From the NCBI RefSeq assembly GCF_024197615.1, contig NZ_JAKUKE010000003.1, positions 1,077,435 through 1,141,434 on the forward strand: a stretch of DNA of 64,000 nt, in the 5' to 3' direction. Positions 9,516 through 17,216 of this stretch are shown one piece after another. Each line of letters starts with the position of its first letter. Position 1 is the first letter of the stretch. The notes beneath the pieces are model-generated. The model worked only from the letters and a program-made list of their open reading frames with translations. It did no database searches and was not told the origin of the DNA. This DNA is from Desulfuromonas sp. KJ2020 (GTDB lineage Bacteria; Desulfobacterota; Desulfuromonadia; Desulfuromonadales; SZUA-540). Made by a program: the position numbers and the translations under genes.

Positions 9516-10004
9516 TCAGAATTCTATTTCCAGATTGGCCTTGGCAATGGCATCCAGGCCAATCTCGACGATGCCACCCTTCTTATCGGTTTGTCGGATG
9601 CGAACCCGGCCCTCTTCAAGACCCAGCAATTCCCCCTCGAAGGTCTTGCGTTCGTGCCCGCGACCGTCCGGGTCCAGCTTCTCGTAGGTTTTGACTTTGA
9701 CCAGTCGCCCCCGGTAGCGCTCATAATCCTGCGGCTTCTTCAAGGGCCGATCGAGTCCGGGCGATGAAACTTCGAGCCGATAGGCCACATCGATCACATC
9801 TTCGATCTCAAGAACAGCCCCAATTTCCCGGCTGAAATCGGCGCAATCATCGAGAGTGACGCCGCCTTCCTTGTCGATAAAAAACCGAAGAAACCAGTCT
9901 CTTCCTTCGCGCTTGAATTCGACATCAACCATCTCCAGCCCAAAATCGGCCAGAATAGGTTCGGCCAATTGTTGTACGCGAGCGAGAGTTGTTTCCTGCA
10001 CCAT
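9516..10004 (-). CDS. rimP: Ribosome maturation factor RimP
   Basis: Cytoplasmic factor for 30S subunit maturation. The 162-residue protein shows the N-terminal alpha/beta domain (VQQLAEPILADFGLEMVDVEF; LRFFIDKEGGVTLDDCADFSREIGAVLE). The signature YRLEVSSPGLDRPLKK and the C-terminal SH3-like barrel (FEGELLGLEEGRVRI) follow. GGAG lies eight bases before ATG 10004. It is the first gene of the nusA-infB operon and is immediately preceded by an intrinsic-terminator-like hairpin (10026-10053), which may make the whole operon subject to attenuation. Confidence 0.94.
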   Translation of the reverse strand: MVQETTLARVQQLAEPILADFGLEMVDVEFKREGRDWFLRFFIDKEGGVTLDDCADFSREIGAVLEIEDVIDVAYRLEVSSPGLDRPLKKPQDYERYRGRLVKVKTYEKLDPDGRGHERKTFEGELLGLEEGRVRIRQTDKKGGIVEIGLDAIAKANLEIEF

Positions 10005-10025
10005 AGGTCAAGCTCCGAAAAACAA

Positions 10026-10053
10026 AAAAAGTGAGCGGTGAAGCTCACTTTTT
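10026..10053 (-). terminator. Intrinsic terminator / possible attenuator in front of rimP-nusA operon
   Basis: Perfect 6-bp GC-rich stem GTGAGC/GCTCAC (10031-10036, 10043-10048), extended by A/T pairs, with a six-base loop. On the minus strand it is followed by seven T, one G and five T. It ends the upstream lipoprotein gene, but it also lies only 20 bases before the rimP start. Any promoter upstream of it must read through it. On the plus strand it would also work weakly (five T). Confidence 0.75.
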
Positions 10054-10075
10054 ACTGTGAACAAATTAAACAACA

Positions 10076-10092
10076 TGTTCCTAACACGAACA
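10076..10092. promoter_or_regulatory. Dyad TGTTC-N7-GAACA upstream of rimP
   Basis: A 5+5 inverted repeat in the 65-base stretch between the lipoprotein stop and the terminator hairpin. It could be an operator for a rimP promoter or an extra leader hairpin. No convincing -35/-10 pair was found around it. Confidence 0.25.
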
Positions 10093-10118
10093 GATGGAAA
10101 TTGCAACCACTATTTACA

Positions 10119-10799
10119 TCAGGGGGTCGCCTTAAAGCCCAGAACAGCGGACCGGAGCATCTCTTCCATCTCACCATAATCCGTATCATTTTTCAGGGGA
10201 TCGGTGTAGTACAGGTACACCCAATAGGGAGAGGCAAAGGCCACAATACCCACAAATCGGCGCGGTTCTTCGTGCATTTTGTAGTCCGCAGAAATACGCC
10301 AGGCATATTGAGCACCGGCCAGCCGCGCTTTTTCAACCTGGGCCACCACAGCGCTGACTCCTTCGTCCCCCTCAAGGGAGCTTACGGCATAGCGGGCGGA
10401 GTTTTCGACACCACGAGCGGAAGGAGCCACATCACCCTCGCCCAGACGACTGATATCGACGTCGAGGTGGGCCCCAGTGGCCGGATTAAAGACATACCCT
10501 TCATCGGACTGCAACTTTTTCAAAGCGGCATTTTTCAATTGTTCTCTGGTCGGAGGGTTGGCCAGCTGCCCCTTTTCTTCCAACTCATGCTCGATGTGTT
10601 CGGCCATCTCTTCGACCAGAGTCATCGGCGGTTCCGACGATATCTGCCAGTTATCCCCCGGCAGACGGATCCCCAAAACCATATCGTCAGACAGGGCGAG
10701 GGTTCTCATGTCACTGGCGATACTGGCGCGGTAATCCTGCGTGCAGCCACAAACCAGCAAAAACACCACCAGACCAAACACAATCCTCAGTTTCGGCAT
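10119..10799 (-). CDS. Predicted lipoprotein of unknown function
   Basis: A 226-residue protein starting MPKLRIVFGLVVFLLVCGC; VCGC is a lipobox, so Cys19 should be lipidated and the protein anchored in an envelope membrane. ATG 10799 is used because the next upstream start is TTG, and GGAG lies seven bases before the ATG. No enzyme motif was recognised. The mature part has an acidic helical segment (LVEEMAEHIEHELEEKGQL) and a C-terminal half (YAWRISADYKMHEEPRRFVGIVAFASPYWVYLYYTDPL) that reads like a compact alpha/beta domain. It has its own promoter and a strong terminator, so it is probably monocistronic. The location beside the nusA operon gives no functional hint. Confidence 0.7.
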   Translation of the reverse strand: MPKLRIVFGLVVFLLVCGCTQDYRASIASDMRTLALSDDMVLGIRLPGDNWQISSEPPMTLVEEMAEHIEHELEEKGQLANPPTREQLKNAALKKLQSDEGYVFNPATGAHLDVDISRLGEGDVAPSARGVENSARYAVSSLEGDEGVSAVVAQVEKARLAGAQYAWRISADYKMHEEPRRFVGIVAFASPYWVYLYYTDPLKNDTDYGEMEEMLRSAVLGFKATP

Positions 10800-10838
10800 A
10801 ATGATCTCCAAGGTTGGAAATTAAGAACATTTCTTTTT

Positions 10839-10847
10839 TTTATACCA
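10839..10847 (-). promoter_or_regulatory. Extended -10 promoter of the lipoprotein gene
   Basis: The minus strand reads TGGTATAAA (TATAAA at plus 10844-10839), an extended -10 element about 40 bases before the lipoprotein start. No clear -35 hexamer is seen. Confidence 0.4.
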
Positions 10848-10893
10848 CAAGGTGCCCTGAATGCCAGCGTCGAGACTTACGGCACCCCACCCG

Positions 10894-12180
10894 TTACTCT
10901 TTCAGCAAAAGAGTCAGACTTTCCGTATGAAAGGTCTGCGGAAAAAGATCAAAGGGTCGCGACCAGGCCAAGTCATAGCCCTGATGAATCAGGGGCTGCA
11001 GGTCCCTGGCCAGGGTTGAGGGGTCACATGAAATGTAGAGAATTCGAGGCACCACGGCAGCAACGAGTTCTTTAACCACACCATAGGCGCCGGTGCGCGG
11101 TGGGTCGAGCAGGACCAGGTCAATAGGGGCTTTTTGTGACAAGTCATGGAGCGCTCCTTCGGCTGGCCGAGCCAGGAAATGAGCATTGGCAATACCGTTG
11201 TCCCGAGCGTTTTGACGCGCTTTCTCAATGGAAGGCTCAAAGTCCTCAACGCCGGTCACCGAAGCCGCCCGACGGGCCAGAGGCAGGGAAAAGTTCCCCA
11301 TGCCGCAAAAAAGATCCAGCACATTCTCCCTGCCGGTCAGCTCGGCAGCCGCGAGCACCTCCATCACCAGGCGTCTGTTCTGCTCCAGATTGATCTGAGC
11401 GAATCCACCGGGGCCATAGGCCAACGCCAGGGGAGGTTCAGCCACCTGGATGTGTAAATCCGTTTCACCATAGACCTGGCGCAGGGTCTCCTTACGACCC
11501 GACTGCACAAAAAGAGCGGCTTCCACTTTATGGGCCGGCTGCTTGAGCCAGCCATGAAAGGCATCGGGATCTGATCCTATAAAATGGAGGACAACCCGGC
11601 AGCGCCCATCATCTCCTACGGCCATATCGACCTGAGGGATCAGGCTGGCGAAAGGGGACGCCCCCAAAAGGGAACGCAGAACGGGCAGCAGAGCATTGAG
11701 CCGCTCGTCAGTAATAGGGCAGCGCGCTATATCGACAACATAGTGACTGCCCGCCCGATAAAACCCCATGACGAAACCTTCTTCCGTCATGCGGCATTTA
11801 AACTGCACGCGACTGCGGTAGCCCCACTCCTTGGCGGAAGGGACAATTGACAGGACCTTGTCACTCGCGATTCCCGCCTGCCGCATTAAAAGGTCGCGAA
11901 AAATCTTTTCCTTCCAAACCAGTTGCTGCTCATAGGGCAGATGCTGCCACTGACAGCCGCCGCACTCGTGGGCCACGGGGCAAGGGGGCTGATGTCGATG
12001 CGGAGACGGCTCCAGCACTTCCACCAGTTCTGCCTCGGCAAAGCGCTTCTTTTCACGGACAGTGCGGCAGCGAACCAGATCTCCCGGCGCGGTACCGGGC
12101 ACAAAAACGGCCTTGCCTTCCAGCCGCCCGACGCCGCGGCCACCAAAGGCCAGCGAATCAATGCGGAGGGTAGTGATCAT
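10894..12180 (-). CDS. rlmD: 23S rRNA (uracil-C5)-methyltransferase, RlmD/RumA type
   Basis: SAM-dependent RNA m5U methyltransferase. The 428-residue protein has an N-terminal TRAM domain (LRIDSLAFGGRGVGRLEGKAVFVPG). Iron-sulfur cysteines are in PPCPVAHECGGCQWQHL, with a further Cys in DIARCPI. The SAM site is VLDLFCGMGNFSLPLA, followed by VLLDPPRTGA and ILYISCDPSTLARDL, whose Cys is the catalytic nucleophile. RlmD is favoured because of the Fe-S cluster and length, but RlmCD or RlmC specificity cannot be told from sequence alone. Its start overlaps the upstream hypothetical gene by four bases (ATGA), so the two are translated together. Confidence 0.88.
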   Translation of the reverse strand: MITTLRIDSLAFGGRGVGRLEGKAVFVPGTAPGDLVRCRTVREKKRFAEAELVEVLEPSPHRHQPPCPVAHECGGCQWQHLPYEQQLVWKEKIFRDLLMRQAGIASDKVLSIVPSAKEWGYRSRVQFKCRMTEEGFVMGFYRAGSHYVVDIARCPITDERLNALLPVLRSLLGASPFASLIPQVDMAVGDDGRCRVVLHFIGSDPDAFHGWLKQPAHKVEAALFVQSGRKETLRQVYGETDLHIQVAEPPLALAYGPGGFAQINLEQNRRLVMEVLAAAELTGRENVLDLFCGMGNFSLPLARRAASVTGVEDFEPSIEKARQNARDNGIANAHFLARPAEGALHDLSQKAPIDLVLLDPPRTGAYGVVKELVAAVVPRILYISCDPSTLARDLQPLIHQGYDLAWSRPFDLFPQTFHTESLTLLLKE

Positions 12181-12572
12181 GGTTTCGGCACAAACAGATG
12201 GCGGGGTTTACGGGCACCAGCCATTTCCTTCGCCACAAAACGGGCCGGGAACTCGGATGATCCCAGGTAAGGGAAATTGGATCGGCTAAATTCATCCAGC
12301 ATTCTTTGGCGGGTTTCTTCCACCTCCGCCCCCGCCACCCCCATGCGATCCAGAGTGCGACGATAAATGGCCTCGTCACCCAACACCGACCGGGCCTTAC
12401 GAACCTTATCCTCCGCCTCACCGGCTGTTCCGAAAATTTCAGCCGAAAGAGGGATGCGGCAACTTACATCGATACAGATCCGGTGATAATCGCCAAAGTA
12501 GCGATTTGATCGATCAAAGAACTCGACGACAACACCATTCTCCAATACCTGGCGATCCAGCAATATACTCAT
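12177..12572 (-). CDS. Conserved hypothetical protein
   Basis: A 131-residue soluble protein with no signal peptide and no recognised catalytic motif. The N-terminal half predicts beta strands (SILLDRQVLENGVVVEFFDRSNRYFGDYHRICIDV). The C-terminal half is helical and charged (AEDKVRKARSVLGDEAIYRRTLDRMGV, EVEETRQRMLDEFSRSNFPYL). AAGGAGAG stands directly before ATG 12572. The gene overlaps both neighbours by four bases (the trmJ stop and the rlmD start), so it belongs to an RNA-methyltransferase operon and may be functionally tied to RNA modification. I do not recognise a family with an established role. Confidence 0.75.
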   Translation of the reverse strand: MSILLDRQVLENGVVVEFFDRSNRYFGDYHRICIDVSCRIPLSAEIFGTAGEAEDKVRKARSVLGDEAIYRRTLDRMGVAGAEVEETRQRMLDEFSRSNFPYLGSSEFPARFVAKEMAGARKPRHLFVPKP

Positions 12573-13312
12573 TTCTCTCCTTTTTTCCTTCGTTCTTCTT
12601 CCACCCAGTCAATGCTCCTGCACAAGCCGTGCAGAATGCGCACCTCCCTGTCGTTGAGGCCGGCGCGACCGAAAATCCGTCGAAAAGAGCGCAGAATATG
12701 GTCGGGATTTTGCGGATCAAGAAAGCCGATATCGAGAAGGGTGCGGCGAAGATGAGCATACATGCCTTCCAGAACCTTCGACGTCGCCATTTTTTTGCGG
12801 CCGGCTCCCTTCCCCTGCATGCGGCCAAGGGCGCGAGAAGTTTCATAGAGACAGAGGGAGACAGCCTGCGCCAGGTTCATCGACGGCAAAGCGTCGTGGG
12901 TAGGGATGGTGATAAAACGCTGGCACAGATCCAGCTCATTGGTCAGCAGCCCCTTGTCCTCCCGCCCGAAAACCAGGGCGACTCGTCCCCTCTCCGCCAG
13001 GGGCAGAAAGTGGTCGGCCGCTTCATCGGGGTGCAGAAAATCCTCGCGATACTTGCCGAACCGCCGGGTCGTTCCCAAGGCAAAGTGACAGTCGGCCAGC
13101 GCCGCCTCCAGGCTGTCGAATACTCGGGCCTCATCGAGCAGCACGCCGGCCTTGACGGCCATGCGACGCGCCTCATCCGCCAGATGATCGACCTGGGGCT
13201 GGACTAGGCGCAGGTCCGAAAAACCGAAATTCATCATGGCCCGGCAGACCGAGCCGATATTGAGGGCGCCCTGGGGTTCGACCAGGACCACCGCCACGTT
13301 ATCGAGATTCAT
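12569..13312 (-). CDS. trmJ: tRNA/rRNA methyltransferase, SPOUT class, TrmJ type
   Basis: A 247-residue SPOUT (SpoU/TrmH) RNA 2'-O-methyltransferase of the group-1 TrmJ branch, which modifies position 32 of tRNAs. It starts MNLDNVAVVLVEPQGALNIGSVCRAMMNFGF, the canonical motif 1 with the catalytic Arg. The knotted C-terminal motif is seen in VALVFGREDKGLLTNELDLC and ITIPTHDALPSMNLAQAVSLCLYE. ATG 13312 is preferred over an upstream TTG because it gives the family N-terminus. It is the first gene of a three-gene minus-strand operon and is divergent from the CAAX protease gene. Confidence 0.87.
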   Translation of the reverse strand: MNLDNVAVVLVEPQGALNIGSVCRAMMNFGFSDLRLVQPQVDHLADEARRMAVKAGVLLDEARVFDSLEAALADCHFALGTTRRFGKYREDFLHPDEAADHFLPLAERGRVALVFGREDKGLLTNELDLCQRFITIPTHDALPSMNLAQAVSLCLYETSRALGRMQGKGAGRKKMATSKVLEGMYAHLRRTLLDIGFLDPQNPDHILRSFRRIFGRAGLNDREVRILHGLCRSIDWVEEERRKKGEK

Positions 13313-13418
13313 AGACAGATTTATTCCCGCTGGATTTTCCAGCAAAGCCCTTTACAATGGAACGGCGGGAAAGGGGTCACTCTTTGCCACCGCAAGTCAA
13401 CCTCTAAAACGGAAAGTC

Positions 13419-14108
13419 GTGTTGAACCAAAACTTCTGGTCCAGAGTTCTTCCTTTTACCGTATTTATGGTCTTCGTGGGCATCGAAGAGCTGATGCGGC
13501 ACCTTCATGGCCAACAGCTCATCCTGCTCGACACGCAGATCCTCTACCCTCTCTACGCCCTTAAAGTCTTTTCCGTCGGCGCCCTGCTGATCTTCTACCG
13601 CAAATTCTACGATGAAATAAACTTCCGCCACTGCCTTCAGCTTAAAACCACCGTGTTCAGCATCCTCACCGGCCTGCTGATCTTCGCGTTGTGGATTCAT
13701 CTGGACTGGAGCCTCTTCTCGCCGGGAGAATCGGCAGGATTCAATCCGCAGACGATCTCGGAGGAGGCCAACCGCTACGCCTTCATTGCCTGCCGTCTGA
13801 CAGGCGCCGTCATCGTCGTACCCGTCATGGAAGAGCTTTTCTGGCGCTCCTTTTTACTCCGGTACCTCATCAAAAGTCAATTCGCCACAGTCGCCATCGG
13901 CGCCTTCACCTGGCCCTCATTCCTGATCGCCAGCGTTCTTTTCGGCCTCGAACATCACTACCTCATCGCCGGCATCATTGCCGGTGCCCTTTTCAATCTG
14001 CTGCTCTATAAAACCCGCAGTATCGCCCAGTGCATCCTGGCCCATGCCATCGCCAACCTCGCCTTGGGTATCTACGTGCTGCAAACCGGCCAGTGGCGTT
14101 TCTGGTAG
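13419..14108 (+). CDS. Exosortase-associated CAAX-type (CPBP) membrane protease
   Basis: A 229-residue integral membrane protein with about six hydrophobic segments. It has the CPBP/Abi motifs EELFWRSFLLR (two Glu plus Arg), FGLEHH and HAIANL, which form the metal-dependent intramembrane glutamic-protease site. The family matches the CAAX-related proteins (TIGR03008-like) found in PEP-CTERM EPS loci. The open frame extends upstream to 13236, but there it would cover the divergent trmJ start. The real start is GTG 13419 or TTG 13422, both just after GGAAAG. It is divergent from trmJ and at the left edge of the exosortase locus. The substrate is unknown; processing of sorted proteins is an inference. 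Confidence 0.82.
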   Translation: MLNQNFWSRVLPFTVFMVFVGIEELMRHLHGQQLILLDTQILYPLYALKVFSVGALLIFYRKFYDEINFRHCLQLKTTVFSILTGLLIFALWIHLDWSLFSPGESAGFNPQTISEEANRYAFIACRLTGAVIVVPVMEELFWRSFLLRYLIKSQFATVAIGAFTWPSFLIASVLFGLEHHYLIAGIIAGALFNLLLYKTRSIAQCILAHAIANLALGIYVLQTGQWRFW

Positions 14109-14284
14109 ACGGTACCCGGAACCCTCTCCCCTGTAGCATTATTGCAACAATCATCCCCTCCGCGCCAACTCATTAAAATGACAGCCTGTTGTCCCCATTT
14201 CTCCAGGGGCCATTATTTTCAAAAAATGTCGTATGAACCGAAAAACGGCAGGCGCACAGGTGTTTTGGCAACATTTGGAGGCTC

Positions 14285-14302
14285 GTGTCAGAATTGCGAC
14301 AC
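14285..14302. promoter_or_regulatory. Dyad GTGTC-N8-GACAC, candidate activator site
   Basis: A perfect 5-bp inverted repeat, GTGTCAGAATTGCGACAC, about 180 bp upstream of the -24 element of the sigma-54-like promoter. This is a usual distance for an enhancer. PrsR is the natural candidate because it is the PEP-CTERM-locus activator encoded downstream. Assignment is inferred. Confidence 0.4.
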
Positions 14303-14385
14303 CAAAAGGACTCATACTCTCTGAAGTTCACCGAAAAATAACAACTTTTTGAACCCTGCTCTTTTCAATTCGGACGTCTTTACGC

Positions 14386-14398
14386 TGAAACGATTTCA
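14386..14398. promoter_or_regulatory. Dyad TGAAA-CGA-TTTCA, candidate operator
   Basis: A perfect 13-base dyad located about 81 bp upstream of the -24 element of the promoter at 14472. It may be a second activator or repressor site. It does not match the 14285 dyad. Confidence 0.3.
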
Positions 14399-14471
14399 AC
14401 GACTTAAATTTGTCCTGCTCCTCGTTTGCATCCACCCGGAGCCAACGGGAATGGCGTTGAACGATTCGGGC

Positions 14472-14487
14472 TGGCATGGAACTTGAT
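14472..14487 (+). promoter_or_regulatory. Sigma-54-like promoter of the fibronectin gene
   Basis: TGGCATGGAACTTGAT matches the -24/-12 consensus TGGCAC-N5-TTGCW at all but two positions (T for C in the first block, A for C in the -12 GC). It lies about 100 bases upstream of the ATG at 14589. Confidence 0.5.
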
Positions 14488-14588
14488 ATGTATGCCGCCG
14501 ACGGGTACGACAGCCCGAAAAACAACGTCCACACCAAATCTTGTCACTAAATGAAAAATGGCCTAGGCCGCAAGATCGGAGTTCCCAA

Positions 14589-15461
14589 ATGAAAACGAAA
14601 CTTGTCCTCTCTTTATCCACCCTACTGCTGTGCCTGCTTACTGCCACTCTCTCTTTCGCCGCCGATGTCACTCTGGCCTGGGATCCCAGTCCCTCCGAAG
14701 GAGTTGTTGGCTACAAGATGTACTACAAGGAAGGATCCTCAGCCCTGCCCCTCAACGGGACCGGGGCCATCGAAGGGGATTCGCCCGTTATTTTAGGCGA
14801 CACCCTGACAACGAGCCTGAGCGGCCTCGATGCAGGCGTCGTCTACTACTTTACGGTGGTGGCCTACGATGCCGCCGGCAATGAGAGCCCCTTCTCCAAC
14901 GTCATTGCCTGGAGCGCTGGGGATCCAAATCCTTTCATTCCCTCCCTGCAATATCCGGCCAACCAGGCCAGCAACATCCCCCGAACGGTGCAATTCAACT
15001 GGAGCGACCCCTCTGACGGCCGCAATGTCGTTTACACCCTCTACTACGGCACCGACCCGACCCTTCAATCTGGCGCAGTGGGCGGCGTGAATTTTGAACC
15101 TCTGTATCCGAACAAAGAAGTCCTGCTGGCTATCGCCGCCCTGTCGTTGCTCAGTCTGGCCATTCCCCAGCGTCGTAAAATGAGAAAAGCGGTGATTCCC
15201 GCCCTGGTGGGCGCCACCATGCTGCTGGCCAGCTGCGGTGGCGGTGGTGGTGGGGATGACGCGATCAGCGGTTCGGTGAATATCGATCAACCGTCGTCTA
15301 TTGCGCCTCAATACACGGATGTGGTGGATAACCTGACTGAGAGCACTTTCGAAATCTTTGATTTCGATCCGAACACCACGTATTACTGGAAAGTCGTGGC
15401 CGACGATGGCGTAACCGTCACCGAAAGCGTTGTTCACAGCTTTACTACCATCAATCAGTAA
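14589..15461 (+). CDS. Fibronectin type III protein with a hydrophobic hairpin inserted in its second domain
   Basis: A 290-residue exported protein. The signal peptide (1-25) ends LSFA-AD. A first FN3 domain spans about 26-108 (VTLAWDPSPSEGVVGYKMYYKEG... VVYYFTVVAYDAAGNESPFSNV). A second FN3-like domain begins near 117 (YPANQASNIPRTVQFNWSD, VVYTLYYGTDP) and finishes at 242-287 (YTDVVDNLTESTFEIFDFDP, TTYYWKVVADDG, VVHSFTT). Between the two halves are one membrane segment (177-193), a basic cluster RRKMRK (195-200), a second hydrophobic stretch ending LLASC at 216, and six glycines. The inserted part resembles a sorting tail followed by a lipoprotein signal. GGAG precedes ATG 14589. It has a sigma-54-like promoter and is 16 bases before the next gene. 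Confidence 0.75.
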   Translation: MKTKLVLSLSTLLLCLLTATLSFAADVTLAWDPSPSEGVVGYKMYYKEGSSALPLNGTGAIEGDSPVILGDTLTTSLSGLDAGVVYYFTVVAYDAAGNESPFSNVIAWSAGDPNPFIPSLQYPANQASNIPRTVQFNWSDPSDGRNVVYTLYYGTDPTLQSGAVGGVNFEPLYPNKEVLLAIAALSLLSLAIPQRRKMRKAVIPALVGATMLLASCGGGGGGDDAISGSVNIDQPSSIAPQYTDVVDNLTESTFEIFDFDPNTTYYWKVVADDGVTVTESVVHSFTTINQ

Positions 15462-15477
15462 TTTTGGAGTAAAAATA

Positions 15478-17205
15478 ATGAGTTCTTTTTATACGAAAAT
15501 AATAACTATTTTATTTACATTTACACTTATACCGTCTTTATCTATTGCTGCAATAACTTTTAGCAATGGCGAATTCAGGAGCTCTTTTAACTATTCCACT
15601 TACTCTCCAAATCCTGATGGGTTTGGGTACAACAACCAAACTGGTGTAGCTGGTACATGTAATCAAACATCAACCATGTCCTCTACACACAATAATCCGT
15701 TGGGGTCCGGGAATGCCCTGCAGGTAACTGTTGCTGATGGAATAAACACCTATTCAGGCAGCTATACTGTTGACTTTGGCGGCGAACTTAAAGAGTTTTG
15801 GCTTCGCTGGTATATCAAATACGAGAAAGGATTCTCCTGGTCCAGTTTAGGTTGGGATAAATTACTGTATCTATATCCTAATTCGTATTCAACAATGACT
15901 GGGGGTATGCCGCTGGAATTTGGTTCAGGCTACAATAACATGCGACTTCTTCAAATGCCCACTCAATCGGATGGCACAGTAACATTACAAGCCGCGCCTT
16001 ACGGATGGGAAAACATAATGGGTGGTACTTCTTCCGATGGGAATTGGCATTCAATGGAAGTACATTTTAAATCAGATACCAACGGTAAAGATGGCATTTG
16101 GGAAATGTGGGTAGACGGTAACCTGGTTTGGAAGAGGACTGATGTTAACTACAACCAAAAAGGTATTAGCTGGCTCATCTGGTACAGCAACCAGTCTTCG
16201 CCAAGCAATAATGGCTGTGCATATGTTTGGCTTGATGACTTGGCAGTTTCGACCAATGGATACATTGGACCAATTGACGGTGATTTAGTTGTAGAAAATC
16301 CTACCCCTGTCCCAACTACGCCCCAAGAGGAGCCAGTATTAACGGAGGGCATCCTTTTTGAGGAAGCATTTGAAGACAGCAGTTTTGCTGCAAGAGGTTG
16401 GTATGACAACACCAGCCCCATCCTGACTTCATATGAAAGTGCGGCTGACAGCACAAAATCAGTCGAATTTAAATTTGAACAAGGTGAAACTAAGCCTATT
16501 TCAGGTGGGTCCATGCGTAAAAAATTCACTGAGTCTGAATCTGTGTACGTTAGTTATGATGTTAAATACAGTACTAATTGGCAAGGGTCAAACAAATCAT
16601 ATCATCCACATGAGTTTTACTTTTTAACAAACAAAAGCAGCGATTGGTCTAATTTGTCTTTTACTCCATTAACTGCATATATTGAACAAAATGAAAATGT
16701 ACCCATGATTGGGATACAAGATGGATCAAACATCGACCAGACACGCATAAATCAAGATCTTTCTGACATTACAGAAAATAGATCAGTGGCCGGTTGTAAC
16801 GGAGACAGTGATGGGTATGGTTCTGGCCTTTGCTACCAATCTGGAACTAGCTACGTCAACTGGAAACAATGGAAATCTAATAGCTTAACTATTACCAACG
16901 GGAAATGGCATAAAGTTGAGGCATACTTGAAGCTTAACAGTATTGTTAATGGCAAAGGCGTACCAGATGGGACTTTACAGTACTGGCTTAACGGACAATT
17001 AGTCATTGATTATAAAAATGTGACATTTCGAACTGGGAAAAACCCTGACATGAAATTTAATCAGTTCGTCATAGGGCCTTGGATAGGAGATGGCTCTCCT
17101 GTCGAACAGACTTTTTGGATTGATAACTTGACTCTCGCCACAAATCCACAGGGCGATAAGTCACATTCTCTTTTGCCTGCAAGTGGCCTGAGAAGCCTAA
17201 ATTAA
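15478..17205 (+). CDS. Secreted protein with two jelly-roll (LamG/polysaccharide-lyase-like) repeats
   Basis: A 575-residue protein with a signal peptide (1-24) and two related beta-rich domains (about 25-270 and 305-570). Both repeats share the same ending pattern. The first has GNWHSMEVHFKS..., WEMWVDGNLVW and VWLDDLAVSTNG. The second has GKWHKVEAYLKL..., LQYWLNGQLVI and FWIDNLTLATNP. The strand pattern and the WxDGxLV/DDLxV motifs are those of concanavalin-like carbohydrate-binding or lyase folds; no catalytic residues were identified. A Pro/Thr linker (ENPTPVPTTPQEEP) joins them. There is no PEP-CTERM tail. GGAG precedes ATG 15478, while an upstream ATG would overlap the fibronectin gene. 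The gene is clearly more AT-rich than its neighbours, suggesting transfer. Confidence 0.7.
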   Translation: MSSFYTKIITILFTFTLIPSLSIAAITFSNGEFRSSFNYSTYSPNPDGFGYNNQTGVAGTCNQTSTMSSTHNNPLGSGNALQVTVADGINTYSGSYTVDFGGELKEFWLRWYIKYEKGFSWSSLGWDKLLYLYPNSYSTMTGGMPLEFGSGYNNMRLLQMPTQSDGTVTLQAAPYGWENIMGGTSSDGNWHSMEVHFKSDTNGKDGIWEMWVDGNLVWKRTDVNYNQKGISWLIWYSNQSSPSNNGCAYVWLDDLAVSTNGYIGPIDGDLVVENPTPVPTTPQEEPVLTEGILFEEAFEDSSFAARGWYDNTSPILTSYESAADSTKSVEFKFEQGETKPISGGSMRKKFTESESVYVSYDVKYSTNWQGSNKSYHPHEFYFLTNKSSDWSNLSFTPLTAYIEQNENVPMIGIQDGSNIDQTRINQDLSDITENRSVAGCNGDSDGYGSGLCYQSGTSYVNWKQWKSNSLTITNGKWHKVEAYLKLNSIVNGKGVPDGTLQYWLNGQLVIDYKNVTFRTGKNPDMKFNQFVIGPWIGDGSPVEQTFWIDNLTLATNPQGDKSHSLLPASGLRSLN

Positions 17206-17216
17206 TTAAACTGAAG

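Larger units (their letters stand above)
14109..14588 (+). other. 480-base intergenic regulatory region
   Basis: No open frame here looks real. It holds two dyads (14285-14302 and 14386-14398) and a sigma-54-like promoter (14472-14487) ahead of the fibronectin gene. A match to the c-di-GMP GEMM riboswitch was looked for by eye and not found. No terminator with a T-run is seen after the CAAX protease gene. Confidence 0.6.

Noticed and set aside
10851..10886. GGTGCC/GGCACC inverted repeat after rlmD
   Set aside because: 24-base loop and no T-run on the minus strand, so not convincing as a terminator.
13329..13343. Perfect hairpin GCTGGA-TTT-TCCAGC just upstream of trmJ
   Set aside because: No T-run on either strand and no mapped transcript; it could be a leader structure but nothing supports a function.
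14109..14588. c-di-GMP (GEMM) riboswitch in the long gap
   Set aside because: No GEMM-like core motif could be recognised by eye; a covariance-model search would be needed to be certain.
14793..15437. Minus-strand open frame opposite the fibronectin gene
   Set aside because: The plus-strand protein has a signal peptide, FN3 motifs, a ribosome-binding site and a promoter; the reverse frame has none.
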